This document shows positions 29,955 to 40,525 of a stretch of DNA of 64,000 bases, piece by piece (positions within the stretch are counted from its first letter, which is position 1; every line of letters starts with the position of its first letter). The DNA comes from Rhynchopus sp. YZ270_cl-10. Taxonomy: Eukaryota; Euglenozoa; Diplonemea; Diplonemida; Diplonemidae. The position numbers and the translations under genes were made by a program. The notes beneath the pieces were generated by a model. The model had not been told where the DNA came from, searched no databases, and was given only the letters and a program-made list of their open reading frames with translations. The DNA is taken from contig OZ037851.1 in the NCBI GenBank assembly GCA_964035575.1, positions 1,364,001 to 1,428,000 on the forward strand, written 5' to 3'.

Positions 29955-32900
29955 ATGCAGGCGTTCTGCCTGGGGGCAGCACTCTTGCTGCTTCCCCTTA
30001 GCTGTGGTGCAGAAGTGCCTGCGCTGACCCCTGCCGAGACAGCGGCGATGCTCAAAGGGAGGCAACTGTACGAGCACATGATGCAAGGTGCAGACATAGA
30101 GGGAGAGGGAGAGGGGCGTGATGCTGAAGTAGCAACAGACCTGACACGTGGCTGCACCAACGCATACGACATCTGCTTCAAGGAGATCGAGAAGACAGGT
30201 GACCTGCAGCAGGTGACGTACGACTTAGGGGTGGGGTGCCAGAACACAAGCTGTGCATGCGCACAAACAACGGCGCTTGCATGTAACACAACGTGCTACG
30301 CATCGCACACAGCAGGCGCAGCCCTCTCTGAATGTTTGATGCGTTCCTGTGGTCTCTCCGGGACGCGGCCATACGGCATCCAGATTGCAGAGTTTTCATT
30401 TTTTGACAACTCAAAAGCGAAGATCCCAATGAACTCCCCGTCCGTGGAGCTCTTCTACAAAGGCCAGCCCATGACGACCACGTCCGACGCAGGCTTCCCC
30501 CTCGCTAGCCTCTTCGACGCGACTGCAGACACAAAGTGGCGCTACCCGCAGGTCAGCGATCTCGACATCGTCGTCACCCTGTCGGCAGCAATCCTGCCTG
30601 GGTTCTTCTCGGTGACGACTGCGGACGACGCCCCAGACATGGACCCCGTGTTCTTCACTGTGTCGCATTGGGATGCAAGCACCTCAAGCTACGTCGCCAT
30701 GGGCGCCATTGACGACAGAGACGCCGTGCTCACGGGAGCAGGGAACCCGATAGTCCCCACTGCACGGAAGACGGAGACAGCGGAGATTGCGATATCAGCA
30801 TGCACCGACATCTTAGATGTGGACTACCAGTACGCAGGCGCCTGTGCAGACGACGTCTCCTTTGGGTCCACGTGTGCAGGCGACTTCTGCCCGACGTGCC
30901 CTCAGGCACACAAATGCGACAAGTACTGCAACTTCGACTGTGGCTCAGCGCTCACTGCGTTCACCAAGTTCAAGATCAGCATCACATCCCTGCGCAACAT
31001 CGGGACGTGCGACGCAGCGAACCTCGACAAGGAGGTGTGGTGGAGCACGGACCCCGTGCAGCAGAACATCCGCATGCAGTGCGGGCTTCCGTTGCTGATT
31101 GATGGCTTCTGCATTGCGACGCAGGCTGGGAGGGACACCTGCGACGATCGCGAGTCGTGTCAGGTGGACAGCGTGCGGACGTCGTACGACGCCCAGACGA
31201 AGGTCTACAACGATGTGTTTGAGGACTCGCCGTGCGGCTACCCCGAGTCGTGCAGGGACAGTGGGGAGTGCCTTGTCGATGCTGTTGACAACTTCCTCAA
31301 GTCAGGGTCTACGCTGTCGGCGACAGGCGTGAAGGCGTGCCAGCAGATGCAGTATTGCATGAAGAAGCAGGTTGCCACGTGGCAGCCGACGTGCACCACT
31401 GCACGCACTACATCCGGATTCTTGAGCGACATCTGCGACCAGACGAAGGTGTGCGAGCAGGCACAGCACCTCGCAGCACGCCTCCCCGACGGTGTTGTGG
31501 ACTGCCCCCTGCAGTACGACGAGTTCAACGGCACGAAGGAGTACGTCGACCAGACAAGCCTCACCTGCGCCGCGAATGTCTGCCAGCACATCGGCGTCGG
31601 GGCTGCAGGGAACTGTGGCTTCCAGGCAGGTTTCCCCACAGACTGCTGTGTGGACCAAGACAATGGGCAGGGCGGCACCTTCCCTGTAAGCGTCGGCACC
31701 ATGTCCTCAGAGAGGCCTGACCCAGCCAACGCACAGCTGACCCTCAAGACCCTGACACACCTGTCCTGTGCGCAGTACGAGTACTACAGGAACTACAAGT
31801 TCTTCTGCCACGAAGAGATCGGGCCCCTCGTGTTCACCTCGGACCCACAATGCGAGACGTATACGCGGGACCTCGTGTGGGGGACGAGAGATGAAAAGAA
31901 GGCTGAGTGCATTGCAGAGAACACAGTCTACGAGGACAAGGCCTTTGCGGGCTGCAACAATGCGCGCATCTGCGACCCAGCCACAGCGTACTACGCACGC
32001 TGCGGGGAGAAGCCCATTGGGGTGCAGATGTGCTCCTCGCCCCTCTTTGACACGGCAGGGCTGCTCCAAATGACTGCAGACGCAGACGGGAAGTGCGTGT
32101 GTCCCTTGACACACGACTGCACTGCAGGATCGTGCGTCATCAAGCCCACTGACGCACCCCCCACGGATGCACCCCCCACAGACCCGCCGTTGACAGACGC
32201 ACCACCCACGGATGCGCCAGCAACCAACCCACCGGATACTGCCATTCCTACAATTGTCCCGACGGCAGTGCCCACGGCTGTGCCGACAGACGCACCCATA
32301 GTCCCCACAGCTGTGCCCACGGAGGCGCCAACAGCTGTCCCTACAGCAATCCCCACTGCAATGCCGACTGCCGTTCCAACCGCAGTGCCCACAGCAGTTC
32401 CTACAGCGGTACCAACCGCAGTACCTACAGCAGAGCCCACGGCAATGCCGACTGCAGTTCCTACGGCAATGCCTACTGCAGTTCCTACGGCAGTTCCAAC
32501 TGCAGTGCCCACAGCAATGCCAACAGCAGTACCCACAGCAGTACCTACAGCAGAGCCCACAGCGGTACCTACTGCAGTGCCAACAGCAGAGCCCACCGCC
32601 GAGCCTACGGCAGTGCCTACAGCCATGCCCACCTCAGCACCGACACCACCACCGACACCACCACCCACACCACCACCCACACCGCCACCCACACCGAGGC
32701 CCACTCCGCGTCCGACCCCACGGCCTACACCCAGAGCTACACCCAGACCTACGCCACCTACACCCAGACCCACGCCTCCACAGGGGAACGCACCACCGAC
32801 AGAAGGTATGGCTATTTATAACACAAACCACATAAGCGTTGTGCACCTTTAACCCCCTTCCCTGCAGAAGACAGTGGTGGCGGTGGCGGTGGCATTGCAT

Positions 32901-33651
32901 GGTGGCTGATTCTCGTTATCGTCATTGGTGCGCTGCTCTTCCTCGCAGCCGCTGGGTACGGCATCTACCGTTTGGTCAAAATGCGTGGTGACGGTGGCGA
33001 TGACATGGTATGTAAAGGGTGTTACATTGTCTGCTCATTGCATTACTCAACTCAGGACGAGCAAATGCTGAACAAGCGCGAGCAAGAGGACCGGGCAGCT
33101 CACCAGGAGGAGATGCAAGCACCAAAAAGTCCGCAAAGAATAGTCGCAGAGCCGAATGTATGGAAAGCTTTTGCAACAAAAAGTGGTGGCACGTAGTGAA
33201 GGCTGTCTGACAGCTACACTACACGAACAGATTAGCAAAAAGAATAAAGTTTTTTGTTACATTATTTCTCCGCCAAAATCTTCCAATCGCTGTCAGCACA
33301 CAATATTTTCAATTGTGAAATATTATTACATATTCGATGAAAACAGCAGACTACACTCCACTTAACCAACCTTTTCGTGCACCGTTATAACACCCGCACT
33401 ATAAAGAAGGAGGATGAGGAGAAGGCTGTGCAGGATGGCTGTGCAATAAATCAGATACCACCCTTCCACAAAAAGGTTGGTGCGTGAAATAAAGTCTACT
33501 TTTTTTCATCGGAATAAATAGTTATCGTGAGAAAAAATAAGTGTTGTGCGTGAACAACTATTGGATAGAGTGGAATAAACATATTTTTTCTTTCTTGCAG
33601 GCGGCTGGCAAGCCCGATCTTGGCGCTGATTTTGACCCTCTCGACATCTAA
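29955..33651 (+). CDS. Cysteine-rich type I membrane protein with mucin-like stalk, paralogue of 43468
   Basis: Four exons: 29955-32805, 32868-33007, 33056-33157 and 33601-33651, giving 1047 residues. A signal peptide (MQAFCLGAALLLLPLSCGA) precedes an ectodomain of about 700 residues with some 60 cysteines. It includes a TxGC...C..C.C....AL.CN.TCY block, a discoidin-like stretch (SLFDATADTKWRYPQ) and a CVCPLTHDC end. A Pro/Thr stalk of about 200 residues follows, built of PTAVPTAVPT-type repeats and ending in PTPPP/PTPRP runs. Exon 2 encodes Gly-rich GGGGGG and one membrane helix (IAWWLILVIVIGALLFLAAA). Exons 3-4 encode a 51-residue tail ending DFDPLDI. All introns begin GTATG. Surface receptor or glycocalyx protein by layout; ligand unknown. 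Confidence 0.85.
33208..33250 (+). repeat. GACAGCTACACTACA...GATTAGCAAAAA motif inside intron 3
   Basis: Member of the CAGCTGCACTAACA family, inside intron 33158-33600 of the surface-protein gene. It shows that these motifs occupy introns as well as gaps. Confidence 0.5.
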
Positions 33652-33726
33652 GCATCAGAGGGCCACGCTGGGGGTTTTGTTGTGTTGGCTTCGTTGCTAT
33701 TTGCCGCACACACACACAGGGTTCTG

Positions 33727-33754
33727 GGGCCATATTCTGCGCAAGAATTACCCC
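33727..33754 (+). repeat. 28-bp direct repeat, downstream of the 29955 gene
   Basis: Exact partner of 29889-29916. ACACACAGGGTTC occurs on both sides of it. Confidence 0.7.
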
Positions 33755-34045
33755 CCTATTTGTTACCACACACAGGGTTCGTTCCTTTTCTTTTTTCTTT
33801 TTTTTGCCGTATTTTTTTCTTCTTGGAAAGTTACATACTGCGTTCCTGCGTACCTTGCACCTATCCAATCTTGAGTGGGTTCAAGTTGTTAACTTTTCAA
33901 CAAAAAGAAAGGGGTCATAGTTTTGTATTCTTTATGTGTATACCATTGCCACTGTGAGGCATGTCATCTCTTCAGCCTTTCTTTCTATAGTCTTAGGTTA
34001 CGTTACAACACATTATTCGTTTCACCTTACAAACCTTTTTTTTTT

Positions 34046-34097
34046 AAGGTGACTAAGCACACGAGGCTTTGGGTCATCTTATAAAAAAATTTTTTTG
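34046..34097 (+). repeat. CTAAGC stem-loop with T-run tail
   Basis: AAGGTGACTAAGC, loop ACACGAG, GCTTTGGGTCATCTTATAAA, then A and T runs. The sequence just before it (CACCTTACAAACC plus a T run) is the end of another unit, so two stand in tandem. Confidence 0.65.
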
Positions 34098-34585
34098 TCT
34101 CAATCCCTGCCACGTTCTATAAGAATTGATCAGGACCATCACACAAAACACATCCCAGCCTCTCCTTTCAAAGGGTGCACACAACACGAACCCTCTCTTT
34201 TTTGACATGGTGATTTTTTTTTTCAAAATAATGGCACGTTTTCCTCTTTTCTTTCCCCCAAAAAAGCACACCCAACGTTATCCCTGCACCCCAGTCCATG
34301 TCTTTATTTCCCTCCCTTAAAAAAAAGCAATAGTATTCGCTTACAACCCGAGCGATAAACCGAAAGGTTTCTTTGGGTCAGACCAAGGGGTTAACTACGT
34401 CTTGCCACACTCACGGGAGGATATGAAGTGTGCCGTCTGTATTTCCTCCCGTTGTCTGGAGGGGTAATGCTGGCCAGTGGCTTCACCATGCCATGAAAGG
34501 TGTTTGCACCCGGAGCATGAAACAGCGACGGTCAGTCGGAGCCTGTATCGACAACTGCCAATTTTTTTTCTGTTTCTTCATTTTT

Positions 34586-34634
34586 AAGGTGACTAAGCGC
34601 GAGAGGCTTAGGTTCATCTTATAAACCTTTTTTA
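34586..34634 (+). repeat. CTAAGC stem-loop with T-run tail
   Basis: AAGGTGACTAAGC, loop GCGAGAG, GCTTAGGTTCATCTTATAAA, then CC and a T run. Near-perfect stem; best example of the family. Further copies: 1937, 34046, 38485, 42749, 51025, 51464. Confidence 0.7.
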
Positions 34635-34940
34635 TTCCTACGAAGCTTGCTTTAAAGGAGAAGTAGTATTACCGGGTACGGTCGCCAAATCATCCCTCAA
34701 ACAGGAGGATTTGTGCAATCAACGAAAACAACTTTACCTACCCGATCCTACTATTTTCTATTACGTTGGTGCTTGCGCCCGCTGGTTTCCGGTGAGGTTT
34801 GCACTTTCAACATCTATTTTGTGGTTAAACAGCAGATTTCATCTGACAAAGCCCCTTTTTTCCCCTCTATGTGTCTGACGTCTTCGCAGGAGGTGTTCTG
34901 TTTTGCCATTCACCACCTTTTTTTTTTTTTTCTTTGTGCT

Positions 34941-35001
34941 TTCATCCGGATGGCTGGCGTGGGTCAGTCGGAGGTGCCTGCATTAATAACTTCACTTTTT
35001 T
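34941..35001 (+). repeat. TTCATCCGG...GTCAGTCGGAGGTGCCTG motif with T tail
   Basis: Fullest copy of the family seen at 9951. It ends AATAACTTCAC and a T run, ten bases before the first pogo-like element. Confidence 0.65.
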
Positions 35002-35010
35002 CTCCGCCGT

Positions 35011-35135
35011 TACAGTACGGCCTCTATTTCGTGAATTCCTAATTCGTGAATTCGGAAAAAATTAAATAATTCATTCACGAATTAGGAATTCATGAATTAG
35101 GTGTTCACGAATTAAGAATACCTACTATACAGTAC
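35011..35135. mobile_element. Small element with TACAGTA ends, related to the next
   Basis: Starts TACAGTACGGCCTC and ends CTATACAGTA. Both arms contain AATTCGTGAATTCCTAATTC or its complement, repeats shared with the right end of 35138-35528. Confidence 0.5.
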
Positions 35136-35137
35136 TA

Positions 35138-35528
35138 CAGTAAACACTCTAATTAATAATCTACACGACCCTCCTTTCACACCCATTAGCCCGTACAACC
35201 CACCCAGAACACCCCCAGAAACATTTCAACCACTTGTAATACAATGAATATCAGTCAGCAGATGCAGGTTGTTGCTGAGAAGCAGGAGGAGGAGAGGACG
35301 GACCTCGCGGTGATCGAGATCGGCACCACCACCAAGAAGAACACGCTCCTCCCATACAAACCTCAACAAACAGTACCATGTCAAAAATATTTTCCGGCTC
35401 CGCCGGAAAAAATAATTAATTAATTACGAAACATTTCTCCCAAAAAATTTTAATTCACGATTCACGAATTAGGAATTCATGAATTGGGAATTCACGAATT
35501 AGATGCTTATTAATTAGAGTGTTTACTG
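35138..35528. mobile_element. Non-autonomous pogo/Tc1-like transposon
   Basis: Ends CAGTAAACACTCTAATTAAT, inverted, at least 22 bp, flanked by TA on both sides. CAG...CTG plus TA is the pattern of the pogo/Tc1-mariner superfamily. 391 bp, too short for a transposase. It carries a 59-codon frame beginning after a CT/CA-rich lead and, near the right end, tandem AATTCACGAATTAGGAATTC boxes. Confidence 0.75.
35244..35423 (+). pseudogene. Short frame in the pogo-like element, probable 5' end of its parent gene
   Basis: MNISQQMQVVAEKQEEERTD, then 39 more codons to a stop. The first 40 codons are GC-rich like host genes, and the last 19 fall in AT-rich element sequence. That is the picture expected if an internal deletion joined the start of a transposase or captured gene to the 3' end of the element. 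I do not recognise the protein. Confidence 0.4.
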
Positions 35529-36388
35529 TATATCTTTCATAAGTACGCAGTAAGTAGTGAGCGTAGCGAGCTACGTCTTGGGAGGTCTAGAGAATATAAA
35601 TGAATGAGTGCTTATCCCCCCTTGATTTTCTTTAACCACTTTTGAGCAAAAGGTTGGAAGGGGAGGAGGTTGGGAAGGTTCACAAACAAAAAACGTCACC
35701 TATCTGCAGAATTTCTGTTTTTTGGCTCCCTTCCCCACAAACACACCACCTCCCCCGCGCTCATGTTCTCTTTTCTCTCTCTTGTACATAAAAAATAACG
35801 GCTTTTCCCCTCAACCCAGTACTGTGAGCTAATTATGTTAAACCTCGCTCGGGAAGGGCTACAGTGAGCCAGATTCCCCATCATGTGCAGTGCGGCAGTG
35901 TAGTGGCCAATTATGGTATACCCTTTTTGCTGTCATGTTCTCTGCTCTCGGGTGGCGTAGTGCGAATGCTTCTTTTGAGAAGACACAAAGAGAGATAGAC
36001 AGAGCGCCATATTGATGAATGAATACAGCAGCAATGAACCAAAAAAAAAAAAAAATGTTGCTTTTCCCACCTGAAAGAGAACGCCCCGGTTCGCCACCGT
36101 CTACTACCTTATTTTTTTTTTTCCGGCTGATTTTTCAGCAAGGGCGTATCCTGACTGGGTCTTGTTTTCTTGAGGAAAAATAAATCAACAGAAAGGGATT
36201 TTTTTGTGAAGGCTTGTAGACGTGGGTAGCGTCCCAACTAAACAAAAGACGAACGGGGTTTTTATTTGTGAAGGGGGAAAAAAAAAAAACTCTGTGAAAA
36301 TTGAAACCGAATCTAAAACTTGATACTGAATACTACAAAACAAACCTTCCTCTCCCCCCGATCCGCCCCCCCCCCCCCCCCCCCCCCC

Positions 36389-37178
36389 TAGGGGCGGTCA
36401 TATCCTGTATTAAAAGTGTGAGAAAATGACATTTTTCAAAATGTTGTCAAAAGCGATTCTAAGGTAAAAAAAAGTAGAAAATCCACCCCACAGGCCCAAA
36501 AAAATGTGGTGTGCCCCGTTTTCCACCCTTTTTGTGCCTCTCAGGGGCCCAAATCACAGTTTTTTAAAAATTGCCTACATGTGGTACCTGAGTGCCCCCT
36601 TGGTTTGCCCTTCAGGTTGACTATGAAACAGAAAACACCCCAATATGGCCCAGAACATAGAGCAAAGGGTATATTTCACCCCCAAAACCCCACAGGAGAC
36701 CCACAGAACCGTTACTGGGGTGTTTCGTGACACCTGTTGGGGCTCAAACCTCATAAAACCTGAAACACCGGTCAGGCAGTGAAAATAGGCCAAAATAGGC
36801 CAAAATAGCCTGAAAATGGCCTAAAAACGCCCATATATTATTTCAAACACCCAGAAAGTTGCAGAAACCCGATTCCAGGGTGGTCCTGGGCACCTGTGGG
36901 GGCGCATGCCCCATAAAACATCAAAAAAACGGTGTGGAACCGGTGTGGGAGGGTGTTTTTGCAAATTGCCCACAAATAGCCTGCCTCAGGTACCACTGGT
37001 AGGCAATTTTTTAAAAACCGCGATTTGGGTACCTGAGAGGCACAAAAAGGGTGGAAAGCGGGGCACACCACATTTTTTTGGGCCTGTGGGGTGGATTTTC
37101 TTGGTTTTTACCCTTTTTGTGGGGTTTTCGGGCATTTTTGAAAAATGTCATTTTCTCACATAGATATGACCCCCCCTA
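36389..37178. mobile_element. Fold-back element with TAGGGG ends in a poly-C tract
   Basis: Left TAGGGGCGGTCATATC, right complement TAGGGGGGTCATATC. The arms stay complementary for about 200 bp (boxes GTGTGAGAAAATGAC, AATGTGGTGTGCCCC, CACCCTTTTTGTGCCTCTCA, AAATTGCC). The centre has two diverged direct copies of a CACCTGT-GGGG-CATAAAAC block. A 23-nt C run precedes it and another follows after the inserted hAT. Non-coding. Confidence 0.72.
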
Positions 37179-37180
37179 CC

Positions 37181-38023
37181 CAGTGTTGGCAGAGTACGTG
37201 TCCAATTTCAAAAAGTACGTAAAAAGTACAATAGTACAATAGTACAAAAAGTACGTAAAAAGTACAAAAAATACACAAAAAGTACATCTGGGTTTGTGGC
37301 CGGGTATGTGCAGCTGGTGTACCAGTGTGGGGGCAAAAAAAAAAGGTTTGATGGCAGTGTTGGCATAGTACGGCACAAAGCTGTAAACGGCTTCTCAAGA
37401 ATGTGCGCGGTCTCGCAGGTTCACAGACAGCGGCACCTGGTTCTCGAACAGCGACGCCTCGGAGTCAAGAAGCAATGGGAGATGGTGTTTCCTGTCGGTC
37501 ACGTGTGATCACGTGTGGTCCAACAAAGTCGGGATACAGTAGGGGGTACGTGTAGATGACTACACCTCGAACAGTTGGGAGGGGGAAAAGGGATGGGGTG
37601 ATGGGGTTCACAGAATGGTAGTAAAGTCAATCTCGCTTACGGGCGCGTCATCAGTCTTCTTACTCCGCTTCGTCGGTGGTTCGTTCTCCCCCTCCGGATT
37701 CTCCGCCCCCCACCAGCACTCCTCCCTGTTCACCCTCAGTTTTTTGTACAGCGAGGTGGCGCGGTGAATGTTCACAGGTCCCATATTGTGCCGACGTGCA
37801 CAAGTGACGAACCCCATATCGGAGAATTTTACCTCGCACTGGCACGAGTGAGGGGGGATGCGGGTCAGCTTCACAGCGGTCAGCCAAAACGGACTTCTTG
37901 TGTCGAATTCCCAGGGTAAAATATAGGGTCATAAAGTACGGATTTGGGCGCCAAAAAGTACGTCAAAAAGTACAAAAGTACAAAGTACAAAAAGTACAAC
38001 GTACACGTACTCTGCCAACACTG
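37181..38023. mobile_element. hAT-type DNA transposon, non-autonomous, perfect 8-bp target duplication
   Basis: Inverted ends CAGTGTTGGCAGAGTACGTG, flanked by CCCCTACC at 37173-37180 and 38024-38031. Many AAAAAGTAC boxes lie near both ends. These are textbook hAT features. The left duplication overlaps the last bases of the fold-back element, so this hAT jumped into that element's right edge and is the younger. It contains a GC-rich region with the 88-codon minus frame 37608-37874 but no transposase domain. Confidence 0.85.
37608..37874 (-). CDS. Small unknown frame carried inside the hAT element
   Basis: 88 codons. It contains SCQCEVKFSDMGFVTCARRH (a possible C-x-C...C-x3-H metal site), then HRATSLYKKLRVNREE, a basic PPTKRSKK stretch like a nuclear localisation signal, and a stop. 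Composition is like host genes and unlike the element's AT-rich ends, so it may be a captured host exon or the tail of an unfamiliar transposase. No family recognised. Confidence 0.35.
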   Translation of the reverse strand: MKLTRIPPHSCQCEVKFSDMGFVTCARRHNMGPVNIHRATSLYKKLRVNREECWWGAENPEGENEPPTKRSKKTDDAPVSEIDFTTIL

Positions 38024-38137
38024 CCCCTACCCCCCCCCCCCCCCCCCCTCATTCTTCCTCTCAAACAGTGTTATTTCTTTCAATTATTGTTATGTTCTGC
38101 GGTTGCCATGAAAAAAGACCCCTCTTTTTCGGTAGAA

Positions 38138-38353
38138 ATCACGGCGGACTAGTCAGAGGTTCTTTTAGGGGTGGCTGCATTCCCTCACATTCGTGTGTGA
38201 CGGGGTGCTCCATCCTATTTTTCCAAAACGTACAAAGGCTGACTAGTCAGGGGGGCTACTAGTCCAAATGACCAGTGTTTTACGCTTAGTGTTCCGCCAG
38301 TAACACTACTACCGTTACGCCACTAGTAGTCCCCCTGACAGTCCACCGTGATG
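38138..38353. mobile_element. MITE with ATCACGGCGGACTAGTCAG ends
   Basis: ATCACGGCGGACTAGTCAG against ATCACGGTGGACTGTCAG on the opposite strand. Inside, GACTAGTCAGGGGGGCTACT mirrors ACTAGTAGTCCCCCTGACAG, so the element is a double palindrome. Non-coding. Confidence 0.7.
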
Positions 38354-38484
38354 TCACAGAAAAGCCACTAGCCTGCTCTTTAGGCGAAATATCCCCCCCC
38401 TCTTTTCCCCCGTGTACGGGAAATCATGGTTGTCTGAGCAGTACATAGCTGGCAGGCCTCTACGTTGTGCCGCATATTTTTAAA

Positions 38485-38547
38485 AAGGTGACTAAGCAAT
38501 CTAAGCAACGCGAGGCTTAGATGCATCTGACAAAACCCCTCTTTTTT
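38485..38547 (+). repeat. CTAAGC stem-loop with T-run tail, internal duplication
   Basis: AAGGTGACTAAGCAATCTAAGC, ACGCGAGGCTTAGATGCATC, TGACAAAACC and a T run. Relative to the other copies a CTAAGCAA unit is repeated on the 5' arm. Confidence 0.6.
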
Positions 38548-38963
38548 GTGAATGTGTACAAAGCTCTTCTTCTTTCCTCCCACCCCCCCCTCGCTCCCCT
38601 CAAGCATTTGGTGCGCGTTTTCCATTTCCAGAAAAAAGATATTTCACACTTAGCCAATCCCAAAATCAAATTGCGCTTTTTTAAAATTTTGCACCTGTCA
38701 GCGTCAATATCGACCAGCAATAGCAACATCTTTTAGTTGCCACTACGAAAAGAGATTGGAGTCAGCGCTTTTGGGCAAACAAAACGGAACACAAAGGCAT
38801 TTGCGATTGTTTGTTTGATTCACTGTTGTTTCACGCATACATCAACATTAAATGCAGCTTCACACCTTTTTCACTTTTTGTTTCACCCGGATTTGAGCGC
38901 ACAAACAAAGACCCAATATTTTTTCTTAATTTCCCCGGACAATACGAAGATCTTGGAAAACAT

Positions 38964-39029
38964 GGTGTGGCTGAAAGGGGGGTGCGAAAAAGTTCTATTT
39001 TCTGCTATTTTGGGATCGTCAGCCACACC
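38964..39029. repeat. Hairpin repeat, GGTGTGGCTGA ends, copy 2
   Basis: Partner of 7170-7241; same ends, AAGGGGGGTGC and TTTTCTGCTA interior. Confidence 0.65.
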
Positions 39030-40029
39030 AAAACAAGGTTTTTTTCTTCCATGTCTGAGTTAACATCTTCTGTTTATACCATGTGCACTAACAGTTCACC
39101 TTTTCCCCGCTTTAGGATACGATGCACGAGGGGTAATTAGACAACCTGTCTCTTGACAAATTGATACCGTAGTAAGTAGTCACCCCTCCCTCCCTAACGG
39201 TTGATCACCATACTGTTGAGATCTATCAGCTCCCTCCCCAAAAGCGAGCTTTCAAGAGAAAAGAGACCCCCGGGGATTTGTTGTATTACAGCACCCCAAA
39301 TAAAACGGATTTGCCGATTTTTGGGGTAATTTTTTTGGCGACTTTTTTTTTGAACTCCAAATATATTTGGACTGTAAATGCCTCTATCTACCTGGCATGA
39401 AAGTTGGAATGGAATACAGCCGAAACTTCACCCTTTTTTTTCCTCTTTTTTTTTGGCAGAGTTTTCACAAACAAACAGAATCCACCCTTCCTGGACCGGA
39501 CTTCTTCTTTTGTTTAAATACCGCTCTCACAAGGTGTGGAGAGGCCCCCCTTTTTCTCCCCTCCCTTTTTGATACTCTTTATTCTCATTTACTCCACCGA
39601 CTTCAGTCACGCAGCCTTTTCATGTGAAGGCTGTTTGAGCTGATCCTCGAGCGGCATCAAAAATACCCCCACAAGGCCAAAAAAAAAAAAAAACAACAGC
39701 TTTCCCTAGAGATGCTTTTGCTGAGTTTGCAAAAAAGACAAACGCACAGCACATTCCATTCTTCAAGGCTGTTGTTTCGTGGGTGGTCTCTCCCCTTCTC
39801 ACACGACGCGGTCCAGGACCAATTTCACTTGTCATAGTGACGCGTCGTGCAGACCCCTCCCTTGCCCATCCCCTCTCCCTTTCTACATATCAATCCAACC
39901 GCCCCCAGCAAGGGTGTCTCCACAGATCAGCAGCTGCTCTTTTTGGTAAGTGTTTCTGCTCTTTGTTTTTTGTTGTTCTTCTCTTGGGAATGGGAAGGGG
40001 GGGAGAGGGGGAGGGGCTGGGGGGGGGGG

Positions 40030-40525
40030 GGGGTGACAAATACCTGACCTACTGTACCCTTCACGAATCGCGTTTTGATGCGTATTCTATGCATTCATAC
40101 AATACGTATTTGTCACTCCAGGGGTAGGGGCGACGGGCTGGGGTGGCAAATATGTATTATACGCGATACTACGTAGCGGTTTTTTTATATACCGACCCTC
40201 CCCCGTGAAATTGTCCCCCCTCCGACCCCCTTGAAATTGTCCCCCCTGGGAGAAAAAGTGAGGGGGGGGCAATATCACGTACGGCAAAAAGGGGGGACAA
40301 TTTCTCGTACTGTAGGGGGGTGGCCGTTTTGGTGTGAAGAAGGGAGAGCAAAGGTTGTCCCTGCGACTCCCTTGAAATTGTCCCCCCCTGCCTTGAAATT
40401 GTCCGTCGGGGCAAAATACCGGTTTTTGGGGGGGGACAATTTCACGGGGGAGGGTCGGTCATACGTATTATACGTATTTTAACGTATTATACGCGGTTAA
40501 GGGGGTAGTCACGTATTTGCCCCAA
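40030..40525. mobile_element. Cluster of nested G-rich inverted-repeat elements
   Basis: Three inverted pairs stand side by side or nested. 40030-40125 has GGGGTGACAAATAC against GTATTTGTCACTCC. 40137-40525 has GGGTGGCAAATATG with TATTATACGCG against CGCGTATAATACG with GTATTTGCCCC. 40191-40460 has ACCGACCCTCCCCCGTGAAA against its complement, about 30 bp near-perfect. The inner part contains several GAAATTGTCCCCCC boxes in both directions. No coding frame. Confidence 0.6.

Noticed and set aside
31991-32773. 260-codon minus frame of GVGTAVG repeats
   Set aside because: It is the complement of the Pro/Thr stalk repeats of the 29955 gene; repetitive codons keep both strands open.
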